Position numbers and translations under genes: made by a program
Shown: in pieces, positions 25,215 to 34,776 of the stretch
Layout: each line of letters opens with the position of its first letter
How positions within the stretch are numbered: the first letter of the stretch is position 1
The notes under the pieces: generated by a model
Database searches by the model: none
Told to the model about the DNA's origin: nothing
Seen by the model: only the letters and a program-made list of their open reading frames with translations
Assembly: GCF_036014175.1 (NCBI RefSeq)
Contig: NZ_CP107917.1
Coordinates: 930,001-994,000, forward strand
Reading direction: 5' to 3'
Origin: Streptomyces sp. NBC_00443
Lineage (GTDB): Bacteria > Actinomycetota > Actinomycetes > Streptomycetales > Streptomycetaceae
DNA length: 64,000 nt

Positions 25215-26081
25215 TCAACTGCGCAGGGCACCCTCGGCCGCCGCCACGGCCTGCCCGGCGTAACCGCCGCCGAAGAGCACGGCGTGCACCAGGAGCGGGA
25301 AGAGCTGGTGGAGGCCGATCCGGTCGGACCAGCCGTCCGCGAGGGGCGCCGCGTCCTGGTAGCCGTCCAGGATCCGGTCCAGGTGGGGACAGCCGAAGAG
25401 GTGGAGCATGGCCAGGTCGGTCTCGCGGTGGCCGCCGTGCGCGGCCGGGTCGATCAGCCGGACGTGCCCGTCGGCGCCCCAGAGGACGTTGCCGTTCCAC
25501 AGGTCGCCGTGCAGCCGGGCAGGCGGCTCGGCGGGGCCGGCCAGCTCGGGGAGTCGCTCGCAGACCCGCTCGATCACGGGCGCCTCCGAGCCGCGGACCG
25601 TGCCGTCGTCGACTGCGCGGCGCAGGTACGGCCAAACCCGGTGCTCGGCGTACCAGCGCGGCCAGTCCTGGCCGGTGACGTTGCGCATCGGGGCGAGCCC
25701 GATGTACGCGTCCTCGGGGCCGCCGGGCGGTGCGGCGCCGAACGCCGGTGCGCCGGTGGCGTGCAGTGCGGCCAGGTCCCGGCCGAACCGCTCGGCCGCC
25801 TCGGCAGTGGGAGGGCCGGTCGCCACCCGGTCCGTGACCAGCCAGTGCCCGTCCTGGCCGTGTACGGCGGGGACACGCACCGTGCCGGCGTCGGCCAGCC
25901 AGCGCAGCCCGGCCGCCTCGGCCTGTGCGGCGCCGTCACCTTCGCCGCGTTTGACCATCACGACCGGCCCGCCGGCGAGGGTGACTTCGGCGAGCGTTCC
26001 GGAGAGCCGGCGCTCACCGGTGACCGCAAGCCCGGTGAAGCGCGCGGCCGTGGCGCCAGGGTCGTCGAAGGAGTCGTACAC
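25215..26081 (-). CDS. Fructosamine kinase-like / aminoglycoside phosphotransferase-fold protein
   Basis: A 288-residue kinase-fold protein. Motifs fit the fructosamine-3-kinase group: a nucleotide Lys in VVMVKRGEGDG, PPARLHGDLWNGNVLW (catalytic HGDLxxxN) and the metal site RLIDPAAHGGHRETDLAML. Such enzymes phosphorylate sugar-amine adducts on proteins (deglycation). GTG 26081 is chosen because the conserved sequence begins at YDSFDDPG; a longer ATG frame overlaps the downstream ferredoxin gene. Residues PHLDRILDGYQ near the end are the usual tail. It is not clearly part of the molybdenum-enzyme operon. Confidence 0.88.
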   Translation of the reverse strand: MYDSFDDPGATAARFTGLAVTGERRLSGTLAEVTLAGGPVVMVKRGEGDGAAQAEAAGLRWLADAGTVRVPAVHGQDGHWLVTDRVATGPPTAEAAERFGRDLAALHATGAPAFGAAPPGGPEDAYIGLAPMRNVTGQDWPRWYAEHRVWPYLRRAVDDGTVRGSEAPVIERVCERLPELAGPAEPPARLHGDLWNGNVLWGADGHVRLIDPAAHGGHRETDLAMLHLFGCPHLDRILDGYQDAAPLADGWSDRIGLHQLFPLLVHAVLFGGGYAGQAVAAAEGALRS

Positions 26082-26130
26082 GGGCCACAGGGTACGGCGG
26101 CCCCCTGCCGTACCGAAGGCACCCGCTCGG

Positions 26131-26586
26131 TCAGCTGTTGACGGCGGCCTTCTTGATCGCCTCACGGATCCTGGCGTACGTGCCGCAGCGGCAGACGTTC
26201 TCGATCCGGTCGATGTCCGCGTCCGTCGGCCGGGGTGTCTTCTTCAGCAGCGCGGCCGTGGCCATGATCTGACCCGGCTGGCAGAAGCCGCACTGGGCGA
26301 CGTCGCAGTCGAGCCAGGCCTGCTGGACGGGGTGGAGCCGGTCGCCGTCGGCCAGGCCCTCGATGGTGGTGACCGCACGGCCGGCGCAGTCGGCGACCGG
26401 GACGACGCAGGGCTGGATCTCGTCGCCGTCGAGATGGCTGGTGCAGGCACGGCAGGCGCCCACGCCGCAGCCGTACTTGGGGCCGGTGACGTTCAGCAGG
26501 TCGCGCAGCACCCACAGCAGGGGCATGTCGGCGGGCGCCTCGACGGTGACCCGCTCGCCGTTGAGGGTGAAGGAGTAGGACGGCAT
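26131..26586 (-). CDS. iorA: (2Fe-2S) subunit of molybdenum hydroxylase (isoquinoline 1-oxidoreductase alpha type)
   Basis: A 151-residue electron-transfer subunit with two [2Fe-2S] clusters. The plant-ferredoxin site is YGCGVGACRACTSHLDG (residues 38-54, with a fourth Cys at PCVVPVADC) and the helical second site is CGFCQPGQIM with NVCRCGTYARI. It passes electrons from the molybdopterin subunit to an acceptor. It lies 18 bases downstream of the large subunit in the same direction, giving the usual two-gene unit. No FAD subunit is present, matching the isoquinoline oxidoreductase type, which lacks FAD. Confidence 0.93.
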   Translation of the reverse strand: MPSYSFTLNGERVTVEAPADMPLLWVLRDLLNVTGPKYGCGVGACRACTSHLDGDEIQPCVVPVADCAGRAVTTIEGLADGDRLHPVQQAWLDCDVAQCGFCQPGQIMATAALLKKTPRPTDADIDRIENVCRCGTYARIREAIKKAAVNS

Positions 26587-26604
26587 CGGTACCTTCTCGG
26601 GAGC

Positions 26605-28772
26605 TCAGAAGTTGAGGGGGAAACGGCGCGGCTTGGTGCCGGTCGCCCGTGCGTAGGCGTTGGCGACGGCGCCGGACGCGGCCGGGACGCCGAGTTCGCC
26701 GGCGCCGCCGGGAGCCCGCCGGGAGGGCATGATGTGCGCCTCGAAGTGCTGTGGGGCATGCTGCTGGCGCGCGTAGTGGAAGTCGGCGAAGCTGCTCTCC
26801 CGGACGGCGCCCCGGTCGATGTGCAGGCCGGCTCGGAGGATGGTGGAGATGCCGTCGACGGCCGTGCCCATCAGCTGCGCCTCCAGGCCCCGCGGGTTGA
26901 CTGCCGTGCCTACGTCGGCCGCCATCACCACCTTGGTCACCCGGGGGTTCTTCGGGTCGCCGGCGTCGATCTCGACCAGGCAGGCCACACAGGAGTCGTA
27001 CTCCTCGTGGACCGCGACGCCCTGGGCGTGCCCCTCGGCATGGTCCGGCCCCACTTGCCGGCGCTCGCGACCTTGTCCAGTACGGCCCTGACGGTCTTGC
27101 TCCGCAGGGTCGTACGGCGGAAGGCGACGGGGTCCTGGCCGAGGCTGCGGGCGACCTCGTCGACGACGATCTCCTCGGCGGTGCGCACCGTGCCGGAGTC
27201 CACCGAGCGCCAGGCGCCGAGGGGCATGGCCAGGTCGACCGAGCCGGAGTTCCCGGAGAGACGGCCGAAGTTGTAGAGGCCGCTGTCGCTGGGGAGCGGG
27301 GCGGCGGGGGCGCGTACTGGCGAGTTCGCGCCGACCTGAGTGCGACCCACGGCGCCTTCAGCGGAACGCAGGCCACCCTGCGTGGACAGCCCCTGTGTCT
27401 CGAAGGCCTCGCTGACCGAGGCCGTCGCGTGGACGAAGGCGACCACCCTGCCCCGCGCATGGCTGGCCCGGATCCGGTGGTGGGAGGCCGGGCGCATCCT
27501 GCCGTGCCGGATGTCGTCGGCCCGGCTCCACATGAGCTTGACCGGCCGGCGTGCCTGCTTGGAGATGAGAGCCGCCTCGATCGCGGCGTCATGGTTCAGC
27601 CGCCGCCCGAACGAGCCGCCGCCGCGCAGCACATGGACCTGCACCTTCGACACCGGAAGGCCGAGCCGCGACGCGATGTCCTCCCGCGCGGACGTCGGGG
27701 TCTGGGAGGAGAACCAGATCTCGGCCCGCCCCGTGCGCACGTCCGCCACGGCTGTGAGCACTTCCATCGGCGCGTGGCTGACGAAGGCGAACTCGAACTC
27801 GGCCTCGGTCTGCGCCGATCCGCGCGGCGGGGTCCCGAGCTTCGGGACCGCGGCGCGCAGCCGGGAGCGGATGCCGGAGTCGGAGAGGTTCGCCAGCGGG
27901 CCGGGTGCCCACTTGATCCGGAGGGCGTCCCTGGCCTGGAAGGCGTGGTGGAAGGTCTCCGCGACCACGGCCACTCCGCCGTCGATCTGGACGACCGCGT
28001 GGACACCGGGCATGGCGCGGGCCGCCACGGAGTCGACCGAGAGGACCTTCCCGCCGATCGTCGGCGGCCGGGCCACGACGGTCGGCCTGGCTCCGGCCAC
28101 CGTGAGGTCTCCGGTGTACTTCGCCTTGCCGGTGATGAGGTCACGGGCGTCGATCCGGGTCGTCGGCCGCCCGATCAACCGGTGTTTCGACGCCGGCTTG
28201 GGATCGGTCGGCACGGCCGGCCGTGTGATCCGGGCAGCGCTCCTGGTCAGTGAGCCGAACGTGGCCGAGCGCCCGTCCGGTGCGAAGACTCTCGTGCCGC
28301 GGGTGCGCAGGGTCCGCGCGGGGACGTGCCAGCGGCGGGCGGCCGCGGTCACCAGCTTGGCACGTGCGGTGGCGGCCAGTTGCCGCGCCGGTCCGTACAG
28401 CGAACTGACCGAACTGGAGCCGCCGGTGAACTGGTTGCCCTCGTTGCGGGCATCCGCGAGCGGGATGTCGACGTCGGCGAGCCGGGCGTCCAGTTCCTCG
28501 GCGATCATCATCGCGACGGCGGTGGTGACGCCCTGGCCGACCTCGACGCGGGGCAGCCGGACGACGACCTTGTTGGCCGGAGTGACCTCCAGGACCAGCA
28601 TCTCCGCGTCGGTGCCGGTGACCAGGACGTCGGAGGGCCGGCGGTCGCCGTCCACGGCCCGCTCGGCGCCCTCCGCGGTCGCGGAGTCGCAGCCGAGCGG
28701 TGCCGCGACGGTCAGGGTGGTCGCCGCGAGCGAATAGACCACGAACTGTCGACGGGACAACTGACGGGCCAA
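26605..28772 (-). pseudogene. iorB: Molybdopterin large subunit (isoquinoline 1-oxidoreductase beta type), frameshifted
   Basis: About 722 residues after repair. A Tat-type signal (SRRQFVVYSLAATTLTVAAP) is followed by molybdenum hydroxylase segments PRVEVGQGVTTAVAMMIAEELD, LITGKAKYTGDLTV, LNHDAAIEAALISKQ and LGAWRSVDSG. The C-terminal part DPKNPRVTKVVMAADVGTAVNP lies in another frame. The break is near 27026, where ACGCCCAGG needs ACGGCCCAGG. The start is a TTG at 28772 behind GGAGAGGAG (the long in-frame ATG at 28895 adds unsupported residues). The substrate is an N-heterocycle or aldehyde in principle. The Tat leader suggests export of the folded enzyme. Likely a sequence error. Confidence 0.82.
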
Positions 28773-28861
28773 CAGGCGCTCCTCTCCGCGAACCGGACTG
28801 GTTCGACCTGTATGAGGGGTAGGTGCACCGCGGGGTTGCGCCGGTTGGTCGTTCCTTCGGA

Positions 28862-30031
28862 CTACGGCGCGAGTTGTGAGAGGTCGGAGCTCCACTCCAG
28901 GTGCCGTATGAGCTCGTCGTCGCCCGGCCGGTCCGCACTCGCGCCCCGGGGACCGGGGCCCGACGACGGGGTGTGGGCGCCGCGGGAGATGTTGCCGCTG
29001 ACGGTGATGTTGTGTTCCACGCGGGGGCGGCGGAGTGTCTCGTACAGGGAGAGCGCGGCGTCGGTGTCCGGCGCGTCCCGCAGGGACTTGGCGAGGACGA
29101 CGGCGTCCTCGAGGGCCATCGATGCGCCCTGCCCGGTGGCGGGGGACGCCGCGTGCGCCGCGTCGCCGATGATCAGGGTGCGGCCCGAGCGCCAGGGTGT
29201 TCCGGCGGGCAGTTCGGTGGCGTTGGTGACCATGAGGTGGTCGGGGGGGGCCGCCACCAGGTCAGCGGCCGGGGTGGAGTCCTTGCGCAGCAGCGGCAGG
29301 AGCAGGTCGCGCCATTGGGCGGGGGTGCCCTGCGCGACGGTGTCGGCGGCCAAGGGCGCGTCGGTGACGCGGGCGAACCAGTACGTCTCCCCGTCCGGCG
29401 ACACCGCGTACCCGAAGGCGACGGAGCTGCCGCGCACCATGGTGATGGTCTCGGGCCAGGCGGGTCCGGGGACGGCGCCGGTGTAGCCGTAGAAGACGTA
29501 CTGCCCGGCGTAAGCCGGCCGCGCGTCGGGGGAGATGAGCCGGCGGACGGTGGAGTTGAGGCCGTCGGCCCCGATGAGCAGATCGCCGGCCGCCGTGGTG
29601 CCGTCGGCGAAGTGGGCGGTGACGCCGCCCGGGCCCTCGACCACCGACATCAGGCGCGCGCCGTGCCGGATGTCGATGCCTCTGCGCTCGACCTCGGCCT
29701 GCAAGGCGGAGTTGAGATCGCCGCGCCGCAGGCAGCGGTACTGCAGGTGCGGGGTGCCTGCCTCGCCGAGCGGCACCTGGGCCAGCTCGGTGCCCGTGTC
29801 GTCCATGACCCGCATCGAGGTCAGCGGGAAGCCGATCGCGGTCACCGCGGCCGAGGCGTCCACCTGCGCCAGGGCGCGCATACCGTTGCTCGCGAGCGTG
29901 AGGAACGCGCCGATGTCCTCGGCGGAGTCGGGGTGCGCCTCGTACACGACGACGTCGAACCCGGCCTTGTCCAGCGCCAGAGCCGCGCCCGCGCCCGCGA
30001 TTCCGCCCCCGATGACCAGCACCTGTGCCAC
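28862..30031 (-). CDS. FAD-dependent aromatic monooxygenase
   Basis: About 389 residues of the class A flavoprotein hydroxylase fold. FAD motif VIGGGIAGAGAALALDKAGFDVVVYEAHP at the start, a DG segment LLIGADGLNSTVRRL and GDAAHAASPATGQGASMALEDAVVLAKSL. It resembles TetX/rebC-type and salicylate-hydroxylase-like enzymes of streptomycetes; the exact substrate is unknown. GTG 30031 follows GGGGGAGCGAC. A 31-base tandem duplication covers this start region and could provide a second start further upstream. The stop is 90 bases from the Mo-hydroxylase large subunit on the same strand, so co-transcription is possible. Confidence 0.85.
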   Translation of the reverse strand: MAQVLVIGGGIAGAGAALALDKAGFDVVVYEAHPDSAEDIGAFLTLASNGMRALAQVDASAAVTAIGFPLTSMRVMDDTGTELAQVPLGEAGTPHLQYRCLRRGDLNSALQAEVERRGIDIRHGARLMSVVEGPGGVTAHFADGTTAAGDLLIGADGLNSTVRRLISPDARPAYAGQYVFYGYTGAVPGPAWPETITMVRGSSVAFGYAVSPDGETYWFARVTDAPLAADTVAQGTPAQWRDLLLPLLRKDSTPAADLVAAPPDHLMVTNATELPAGTPWRSGRTLIIGDAAHAASPATGQGASMALEDAVVLAKSLRDAPDTDAALSLYETLRRPRVEHNITVSGNISRGAHTPSSGPGPRGASADRPGDDELIRHLEWSSDLSQLAP

Positions 30032-30092
30032 GTCGCTCCCCCGCTCGTACACACACGACCCCGTCGCTCCCCCGCTCGTACACACACGACCC
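30031..30092 (-). repeat. 31-base tandem duplication at the monooxygenase start
   Basis: Two exact adjacent copies, 30031-30061 and 30062-30092, each containing the ribosome-site-like sequence of the monooxygenase (in gene orientation GAGCGGGGGAGCGACG) and the ACACAC run that reads GTGTGTGT. A partial third beginning follows. Three helical turns of DNA (31 bases) per unit would also suit a repeated protein-binding site. Confidence 0.85.
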
Positions 30093-30350
30093 CCGTGAGC
30101 CGCCCAGGTACATCATGGAACGTCCGGCCTCCGGCGTCGGTTCCCGACCGGATCGTCGACGTGGGGCGGGCCCCATCCCTTCGGCGCCGCACTCACGGTG
30201 GCGGCATTCCCCATCCTGCTGTGGGCGCTGGTCATGTGCGCTCTCGCCGTCTTCCGGATGATTCCCGCCATCTCTTGCGAGGAGTGCAACCATTGGCACG
30301 ACCCGGGTGTCTCACCAGATATCAGACAGTTAGCCTCCCCGGGGGACGCA

Positions 30351-30935
30351 ATGGTACAAAAGCGAACGGCATGGGCGACAGTCGCGCTCATGGGCATCAC
30401 CTTGGGAGTGGCGGCGGTCCCTGCCGACGCAGCCCCCGCCCGCACCACCCAGGCCACCACGGCCTGCCCCACCGGCTGGGGCAGCCAGGCCGAGACCCGC
30501 TCCGCCGCCACGACGGAGTCGGTGACGAACGTCCGGACCGGCCGGCACGCCTGCTTCGACCGCATGGTCGTCGACGTCCCCGGCGCGGGCAGCGGCGACC
30601 TCGGCTATTCCGTCAGGTACGTCAGCCGCCTCTATCAGGACGGTTCGGGCGACCACATCGCCGTCGGCGGCGGAGCCGTCCTCGAGGTACGGGTGACCGC
30701 ACCGGCCTACGACACCGACACCGGCAAGCCCACGTATCCCGTGCGGGCCGGACAGCGCCTGAAGGGCGTGGACCTCACGGGGTACCGCACCTTCCGGGAC
30801 GGCCGGTTCGTCGGCAGCTTCGAAGGGGACACGCAGATCGGGCTCGGCGTCCGGGCGCGGCTGCCGTTCCGGGTGTGGGTGGCCGACAACCGGATCGTGG
30901 TCGACGTGGCGCACAACTGGACCGGGGCACGCTGA
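30351..30935 (+). CDS. Secreted AMIN-like domain protein
   Basis: A 194-residue exported protein. Signal peptide KRTAWATVALMGITLGVAAVPADA, then the AMIN-like pattern: GWGSQAETRSAATTESVTNV, RTGRHACFDRMVVDVPG, a beta core with YSVRYVSRLYQDG and, at the end, TQIGLGVRARLPFRVWV plus RIVVDVAHNW. AMIN domains bind peptidoglycan. Two conserved Cys (CPTGWG, HACFDR) may form a disulfide. ATG 30351 is chosen as the start of the signal peptide; an upstream in-frame start adds unrelated residues. Confidence 0.85.
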   Translation: MVQKRTAWATVALMGITLGVAAVPADAAPARTTQATTACPTGWGSQAETRSAATTESVTNVRTGRHACFDRMVVDVPGAGSGDLGYSVRYVSRLYQDGSGDHIAVGGGAVLEVRVTAPAYDTDTGKPTYPVRAGQRLKGVDLTGYRTFRDGRFVGSFEGDTQIGLGVRARLPFRVWVADNRIVVDVAHNWTGAR

Positions 30936-30958
30936 GGGCGGTCATGGGCGGGGAGCGA

Positions 30959-32737
30959 TCAGAGCGCCCCGCCCCGGATCGCGGCATCCCGCCCCTGGTA
31001 CTCCCGCAGCTTCCGGTAGAGGGTCGCCCGGGCGATGCCCAACGCCGCCGCGGCGCGCGCCTTGTTGCCGCCGTGGCGGCGCAGCGCCTCCAGGATCGCG
31101 GCGCGTTCGGCGACCTCCATCGGGCTGAGGTTGCGTCCCGCGGGTCCTTCCCGGACGGGATCGGGCAGTTCGCTCCGCCGCACCGGTCCGCAGATCCGGC
31201 GTTGACGCGCCAACGCCCGCACGAGATGGGCGAGTTCGGTGACGTTGCCGGGCCAGGGATGCCGTTCCAGGGCCCGCAGCGCGTCCAGCGACCAGGTCAA
31301 CGGCGGGCTGCCGGGGGCGGGCCCGGGAGCGAGGGCGGGGAGCAGCTCCCGGATGTCCTCGGGACGTTCACGCAGGGCCGGCAGTGTCACCGAGCGGGCC
31401 GCGAGGGTGTCGAGGAGGCGCTGGAGGCAGGGGCCCGGTGAGGTTCCTGGCGTGTAGGTGACGACCATGCGGGCGTCGGGGCGCTCGTCCAGGAGCGAGT
31501 TGAGGGCGGCGACGTCGGACTGGGCGAGCCGTTCGGCGTGCCGCAGCAGCAGCGGGCGATCGCCTGCTGTCCCCCATCCTTCGGCCGGGGCGGCCCCCAT
31601 CTCGCCCCGCTCGTCGTCCTTCAGGCGGGGTTCGGGTGATTCTGCGGCATCCACGACCAACAGGGGCGTGCCGTCGAGCAGTTCGAGGGCCAGCGTGGTC
31701 TTGCCGGTTCCCCGTTCGCCCACGACGAGCAGGGGTCCCGCGGTCCGGGCCAGGGCCGTCGCCCGCGCGACAGCGTGCCGCCACGGCACCGAGTTCCCCA
31801 CCAGTTCGCTCTCCGGGCGGGGCAGGGACGGCGGCCCCGGCTCCACGGAACGGGGTGCGAGCACGGCGACCAGGCCGACGGCGCGCCCCTCGTGCCGTAC
31901 CGGAATGATCTCGGCGCTGCACCCGGCGTCCTCGGGGAGCGAGGCCTCGTACGACTCGCCGGTCCCCCTCCCCCACGCCCGCGCGCCCCGCTCAAGCGCC
32001 TCCAGCACCTGCGGCGAAGCAAGACGTGCGGCCGCCTCGCTGATCAGGCGGCTACGGCCGTCCAGCGCGACGACGGCCCGTTCGCGCCCACGCGCGGCCC
32101 GCTCGTACGCGTCGAGCAGCTCCCGTTCCGCGGAACGCGTGCGTGCCCGCAGTTCGGCCTCCACCGCCGCGGCGGCCGCCTCGGCGAGGGCGGCGCCGGG
32201 GTGCGGTCGGCAGCCCGCGCACAGACCGGAGGCGACCGTGACCGTGCCGAGCACCTGTTCCGCGTCCGGGGACAGCAGCGGCACGCTGACGGCGGAGACG
32301 TCCTGCCACACGTCGAGGAAGTGCTCGGGGCCGTGCACCTCGGCCCGGCGCCGGGTGCGCAGGGCGAGCGCGGCACTGTTGTGGCCGACCGCGCGCTCGG
32401 ACAGGTCGCTGCACGTGTCGTCGCCGGGGGCGCTGCCCGTCGACCACAGCACCCTCAGCCGTTCGTCCGTGAGCACGAGCGCCGAGCGTCCGGCGTCCAG
32501 GGCCGGGGCGATCCGGGCGAGCACAGGACGCGCCGCCTCCAGCAGGGGCGAGTCGACGGGGTGGGCCGGCTCCCGTACCGGGCCGTCGAGATCGGGCCGT
32601 ACGCCGAAGAACCGGGCACGCCGCCAGGCGGCGACGACGTCGTCCGGCACGCCCGCCGGGAGCGGTCGCCCCGTCAGGAATCGTTCGCGGGCATGGCGCA
32701 GCGGGGCGAGGGCAGGAGGATGTTCCGCGGTGGTCAT
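30959..32737 (-). CDS. GAF/AAA/Fis-type activator of the hydroxyquinol operon
   Basis: A 592-residue regulator. Residues 60-200 form a GAF-like sensor region. A degenerate AAA+ domain follows with Walker A VGERGTGKTT at about 339-348 and a remnant Walker B in LLLRHAERLAQSDVAALNSLL. The last 45 residues are a Fis helix-turn-helix (RRHGGNKARAAAALGIARATLYRKLREYQG). The sigma-54 contact loop GAFTGA is missing, in keeping with the absence of sigma-54 in actinomycetes. ATG 32737 follows GGTGAGGAGCGCC. It is divergent from the phenol hydroxylase, so it most likely activates the hydroxyquinol operon in response to a phenol. Confidence 0.9.
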   Translation of the reverse strand: MTTAEHPPALAPLRHARERFLTGRPLPAGVPDDVVAAWRRARFFGVRPDLDGPVREPAHPVDSPLLEAARPVLARIAPALDAGRSALVLTDERLRVLWSTGSAPGDDTCSDLSERAVGHNSAALALRTRRRAEVHGPEHFLDVWQDVSAVSVPLLSPDAEQVLGTVTVASGLCAGCRPHPGAALAEAAAAAVEAELRARTRSAERELLDAYERAARGRERAVVALDGRSRLISEAAARLASPQVLEALERGARAWGRGTGESYEASLPEDAGCSAEIIPVRHEGRAVGLVAVLAPRSVEPGPPSLPRPESELVGNSVPWRHAVARATALARTAGPLLVVGERGTGKTTLALELLDGTPLLVVDAAESPEPRLKDDERGEMGAAPAEGWGTAGDRPLLLRHAERLAQSDVAALNSLLDERPDARMVVTYTPGTSPGPCLQRLLDTLAARSVTLPALRERPEDIRELLPALAPGPAPGSPPLTWSLDALRALERHPWPGNVTELAHLVRALARQRRICGPVRRSELPDPVREGPAGRNLSPMEVAERAAILEALRRHGGNKARAAAALGIARATLYRKLREYQGRDAAIRGGAL

Positions 32738-32954
32738 GGCGCTCCTCACCGTATCGGGGGCCACGCGCAGGCGACGGCGGCGGGCTGTGCCGGCGGAGGT
32801 TGTCTCGTATTGAGACACCCATGACCGACCCCGGCGCTCCATGATCTTGAAAGGCATGGGTCCGTTCTCAACTCTCGGCTCCTGCCCGGATCCGGGCTCA
32901 TGCCATGGCTCGTCCGCTTGCTCACCCCTGACTCGCCTCCTGGAGCGTTCTGTC

Positions 32955-34694
32955 GTGCACACCGTTGTCGAGACCGACGTACTGATCGTGGGAAGCGGCC
33001 CGGCGGGCGCGTCGGCCGCGCTCGCGCTGAGCACCTACGGCGTGCGCAACATGGTCGTCACCCGGTACGCGAGCCTCGCCGACACGCCCCGGGCGCACAT
33101 CACCAACCAGCGCACCATGGAGGTGCTGCGCGATCTGGGCGTCGAGCAGGAGGTCGTCGCCAAGGCGACGCCCCAGCACCTGATGGGCAACACCACGTTC
33201 TGCACGAGCCTGGCCGGCGAGGAGCTCGGCCGGGTGCGCTCCTGGGGCAACGACCCGCGCGTGCAGGCGGCGCACGAGCTGGCCAGCCCGACGCGGATGT
33301 GCGACATGCCGCAGCACCTGATGGAGCCGGTGCTGGTGAACGCGGCGATCGCGCGCGGCACCGACCTCCGGTTCAGCACGGTCTACAAGTCCTTCGTACA
33401 GGACGAGTCCGGCGTCACGGTCACCGTCGAGGACCGGTTGCGCGGCGACGAGTACGCGATTCGCGCCACATACCTGATCGGCGCCGACGGCGGCCGTTCC
33501 AAGGTCGCCGAGGACGCCGGGCTGCCGATGGGCGGTCAGATGGGCGTCGGGGGCAGCATCAACATCGTCTTCGACGCGGACCTGAGCAAGTACACCGCGC
33601 ACCGCCCCTCCACCCTCTACTGGGTCCTCGCGCCCGGCGCCACGGTCGGCGGCATCGGCGCGGGCCTGGTGCGCTGCGTACGGCCCTGGAACGAGTGGCT
33701 GATCGTGTGGGGCTACGACGTGACCGCCGGCGCCCCGGACCTCACCGAGGAGTACGCCCTGTCCGTCGTACGTCAGTTGGTCGGCGACGACGAGATACCG
33801 GTGACCATCAAGTCGTCCTCGGCGTGGACGGTCAACGAGATGTACGCGCAGAAGTACGCCGACGGCCGGGTCTTCTGCGCCGGTGACGCCGTGCACCGCC
33901 ACCCGCCGTCCAACGGGCTCGGCTCCAACACGTCCATCCAGGACTCCTACAACCTGGCCTGGAAGCTGAAGCTGGTCCTCGACGGCGTCGCCGCGCCGCG
34001 GCTCCTCGACAGCTACGACGCCGAGCGCGCTCCGGTCGGCAGGCAGATCGTGACCCGCGCCAACAAGTCCATCGCCGAGACCGCCCCGGTCTTCGAGGCG
34101 CTCGACGGGCTGTCGCCGCAGACGCCGGAACAGTTGTGGGCCAACATCGCCGCCCGCACGGCCACCACCGAGACGGCGGCCGAGCAGCGGGCCGCGCTGC
34201 GCGAGGCGATCGCCTTCAAGGTCTACGAGTTCAACGCGCACGGCGTCGACCTCAACCAGCGCTACGCCTCCGAAGCGGTCGTCCCCGACGGCACGCCCGA
34301 CCCCGGCTTCACCCGCGATCCCGAACTGCACCACCAGCCCACCTCCCGCCCCGGCGCCAAGCTTCCGCACGCCTGGATCACCTCCGGGCCCCGGACCCTG
34401 TCCACCCTCGACACCGTCGGCCGGGGCCGCTTCACCCTGCTCACCGGCATCGGTGGCGAGGCGTGGCTGCGGGCGGCCGAGGCGCAGCCCCTCGACATCG
34501 CCACGGTCGTCATCGGACCGGGCCGGGAGTTCGAGGACCCCTACGGCGACTGGGCCGGCCTGAGCGAGATCTCGGACGCGGGCGCCCTCCTCGTACGTCC
34601 CGACGGGTACGTGGCGTTCCGGCACGCCGACGCGGCCGTGGACGCCGAGCGGTTGCTCACGGACGCGCTGCGGCGGATTCTCGGGCACGGTTGA
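32955..34694 (+). CDS. FAD-dependent phenol hydroxylase (TfdB / resorcinol hydroxylase type)
   Basis: A 579-residue class A monooxygenase. GSGPAG at residues 13-18 binds FAD, followed by TPRAHITNQRTMEVLRDLGV and the conserved middle motif LIGADGGRSKVAEDAG. The second FAD motif is CAGDAVHRHPPSNGLGSNTSIQ with DSYNLAWKLKLVL. The C-terminal thioredoxin-like domain is typical of large phenol hydroxylases (2,4-dichlorophenol 6-monooxygenase, resorcinol hydroxylase). GTG 32955 is chosen where similarity begins. The downstream genes encode hydroxyquinol cleavage, so the product is expected to be hydroxyquinol, from resorcinol or a related phenol. Confidence 0.9.
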   Translation: MHTVVETDVLIVGSGPAGASAALALSTYGVRNMVVTRYASLADTPRAHITNQRTMEVLRDLGVEQEVVAKATPQHLMGNTTFCTSLAGEELGRVRSWGNDPRVQAAHELASPTRMCDMPQHLMEPVLVNAAIARGTDLRFSTVYKSFVQDESGVTVTVEDRLRGDEYAIRATYLIGADGGRSKVAEDAGLPMGGQMGVGGSINIVFDADLSKYTAHRPSTLYWVLAPGATVGGIGAGLVRCVRPWNEWLIVWGYDVTAGAPDLTEEYALSVVRQLVGDDEIPVTIKSSSAWTVNEMYAQKYADGRVFCAGDAVHRHPPSNGLGSNTSIQDSYNLAWKLKLVLDGVAAPRLLDSYDAERAPVGRQIVTRANKSIAETAPVFEALDGLSPQTPEQLWANIAARTATTETAAEQRAALREAIAFKVYEFNAHGVDLNQRYASEAVVPDGTPDPGFTRDPELHHQPTSRPGAKLPHAWITSGPRTLSTLDTVGRGRFTLLTGIGGEAWLRAAEAQPLDIATVVIGPGREFEDPYGDWAGLSEISDAGALLVRPDGYVAFRHADAAVDAERLLTDALRRILGHG

Positions 34695-34776
34695 GATGGA
34701 CGCCCAGGAAGCCGAAGAAGGACATGAAGCCGCGGGACGGGCAGCCGCACCACAAGTAGCCTGGGAAGGAGCCGAC

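Noticed and set aside
31458-32813. Long plus-strand frame opposite the Fis regulator gene
   Set aside because: Ser/Arg-rich shadow frame of a gene whose motifs are clear on the other strand.
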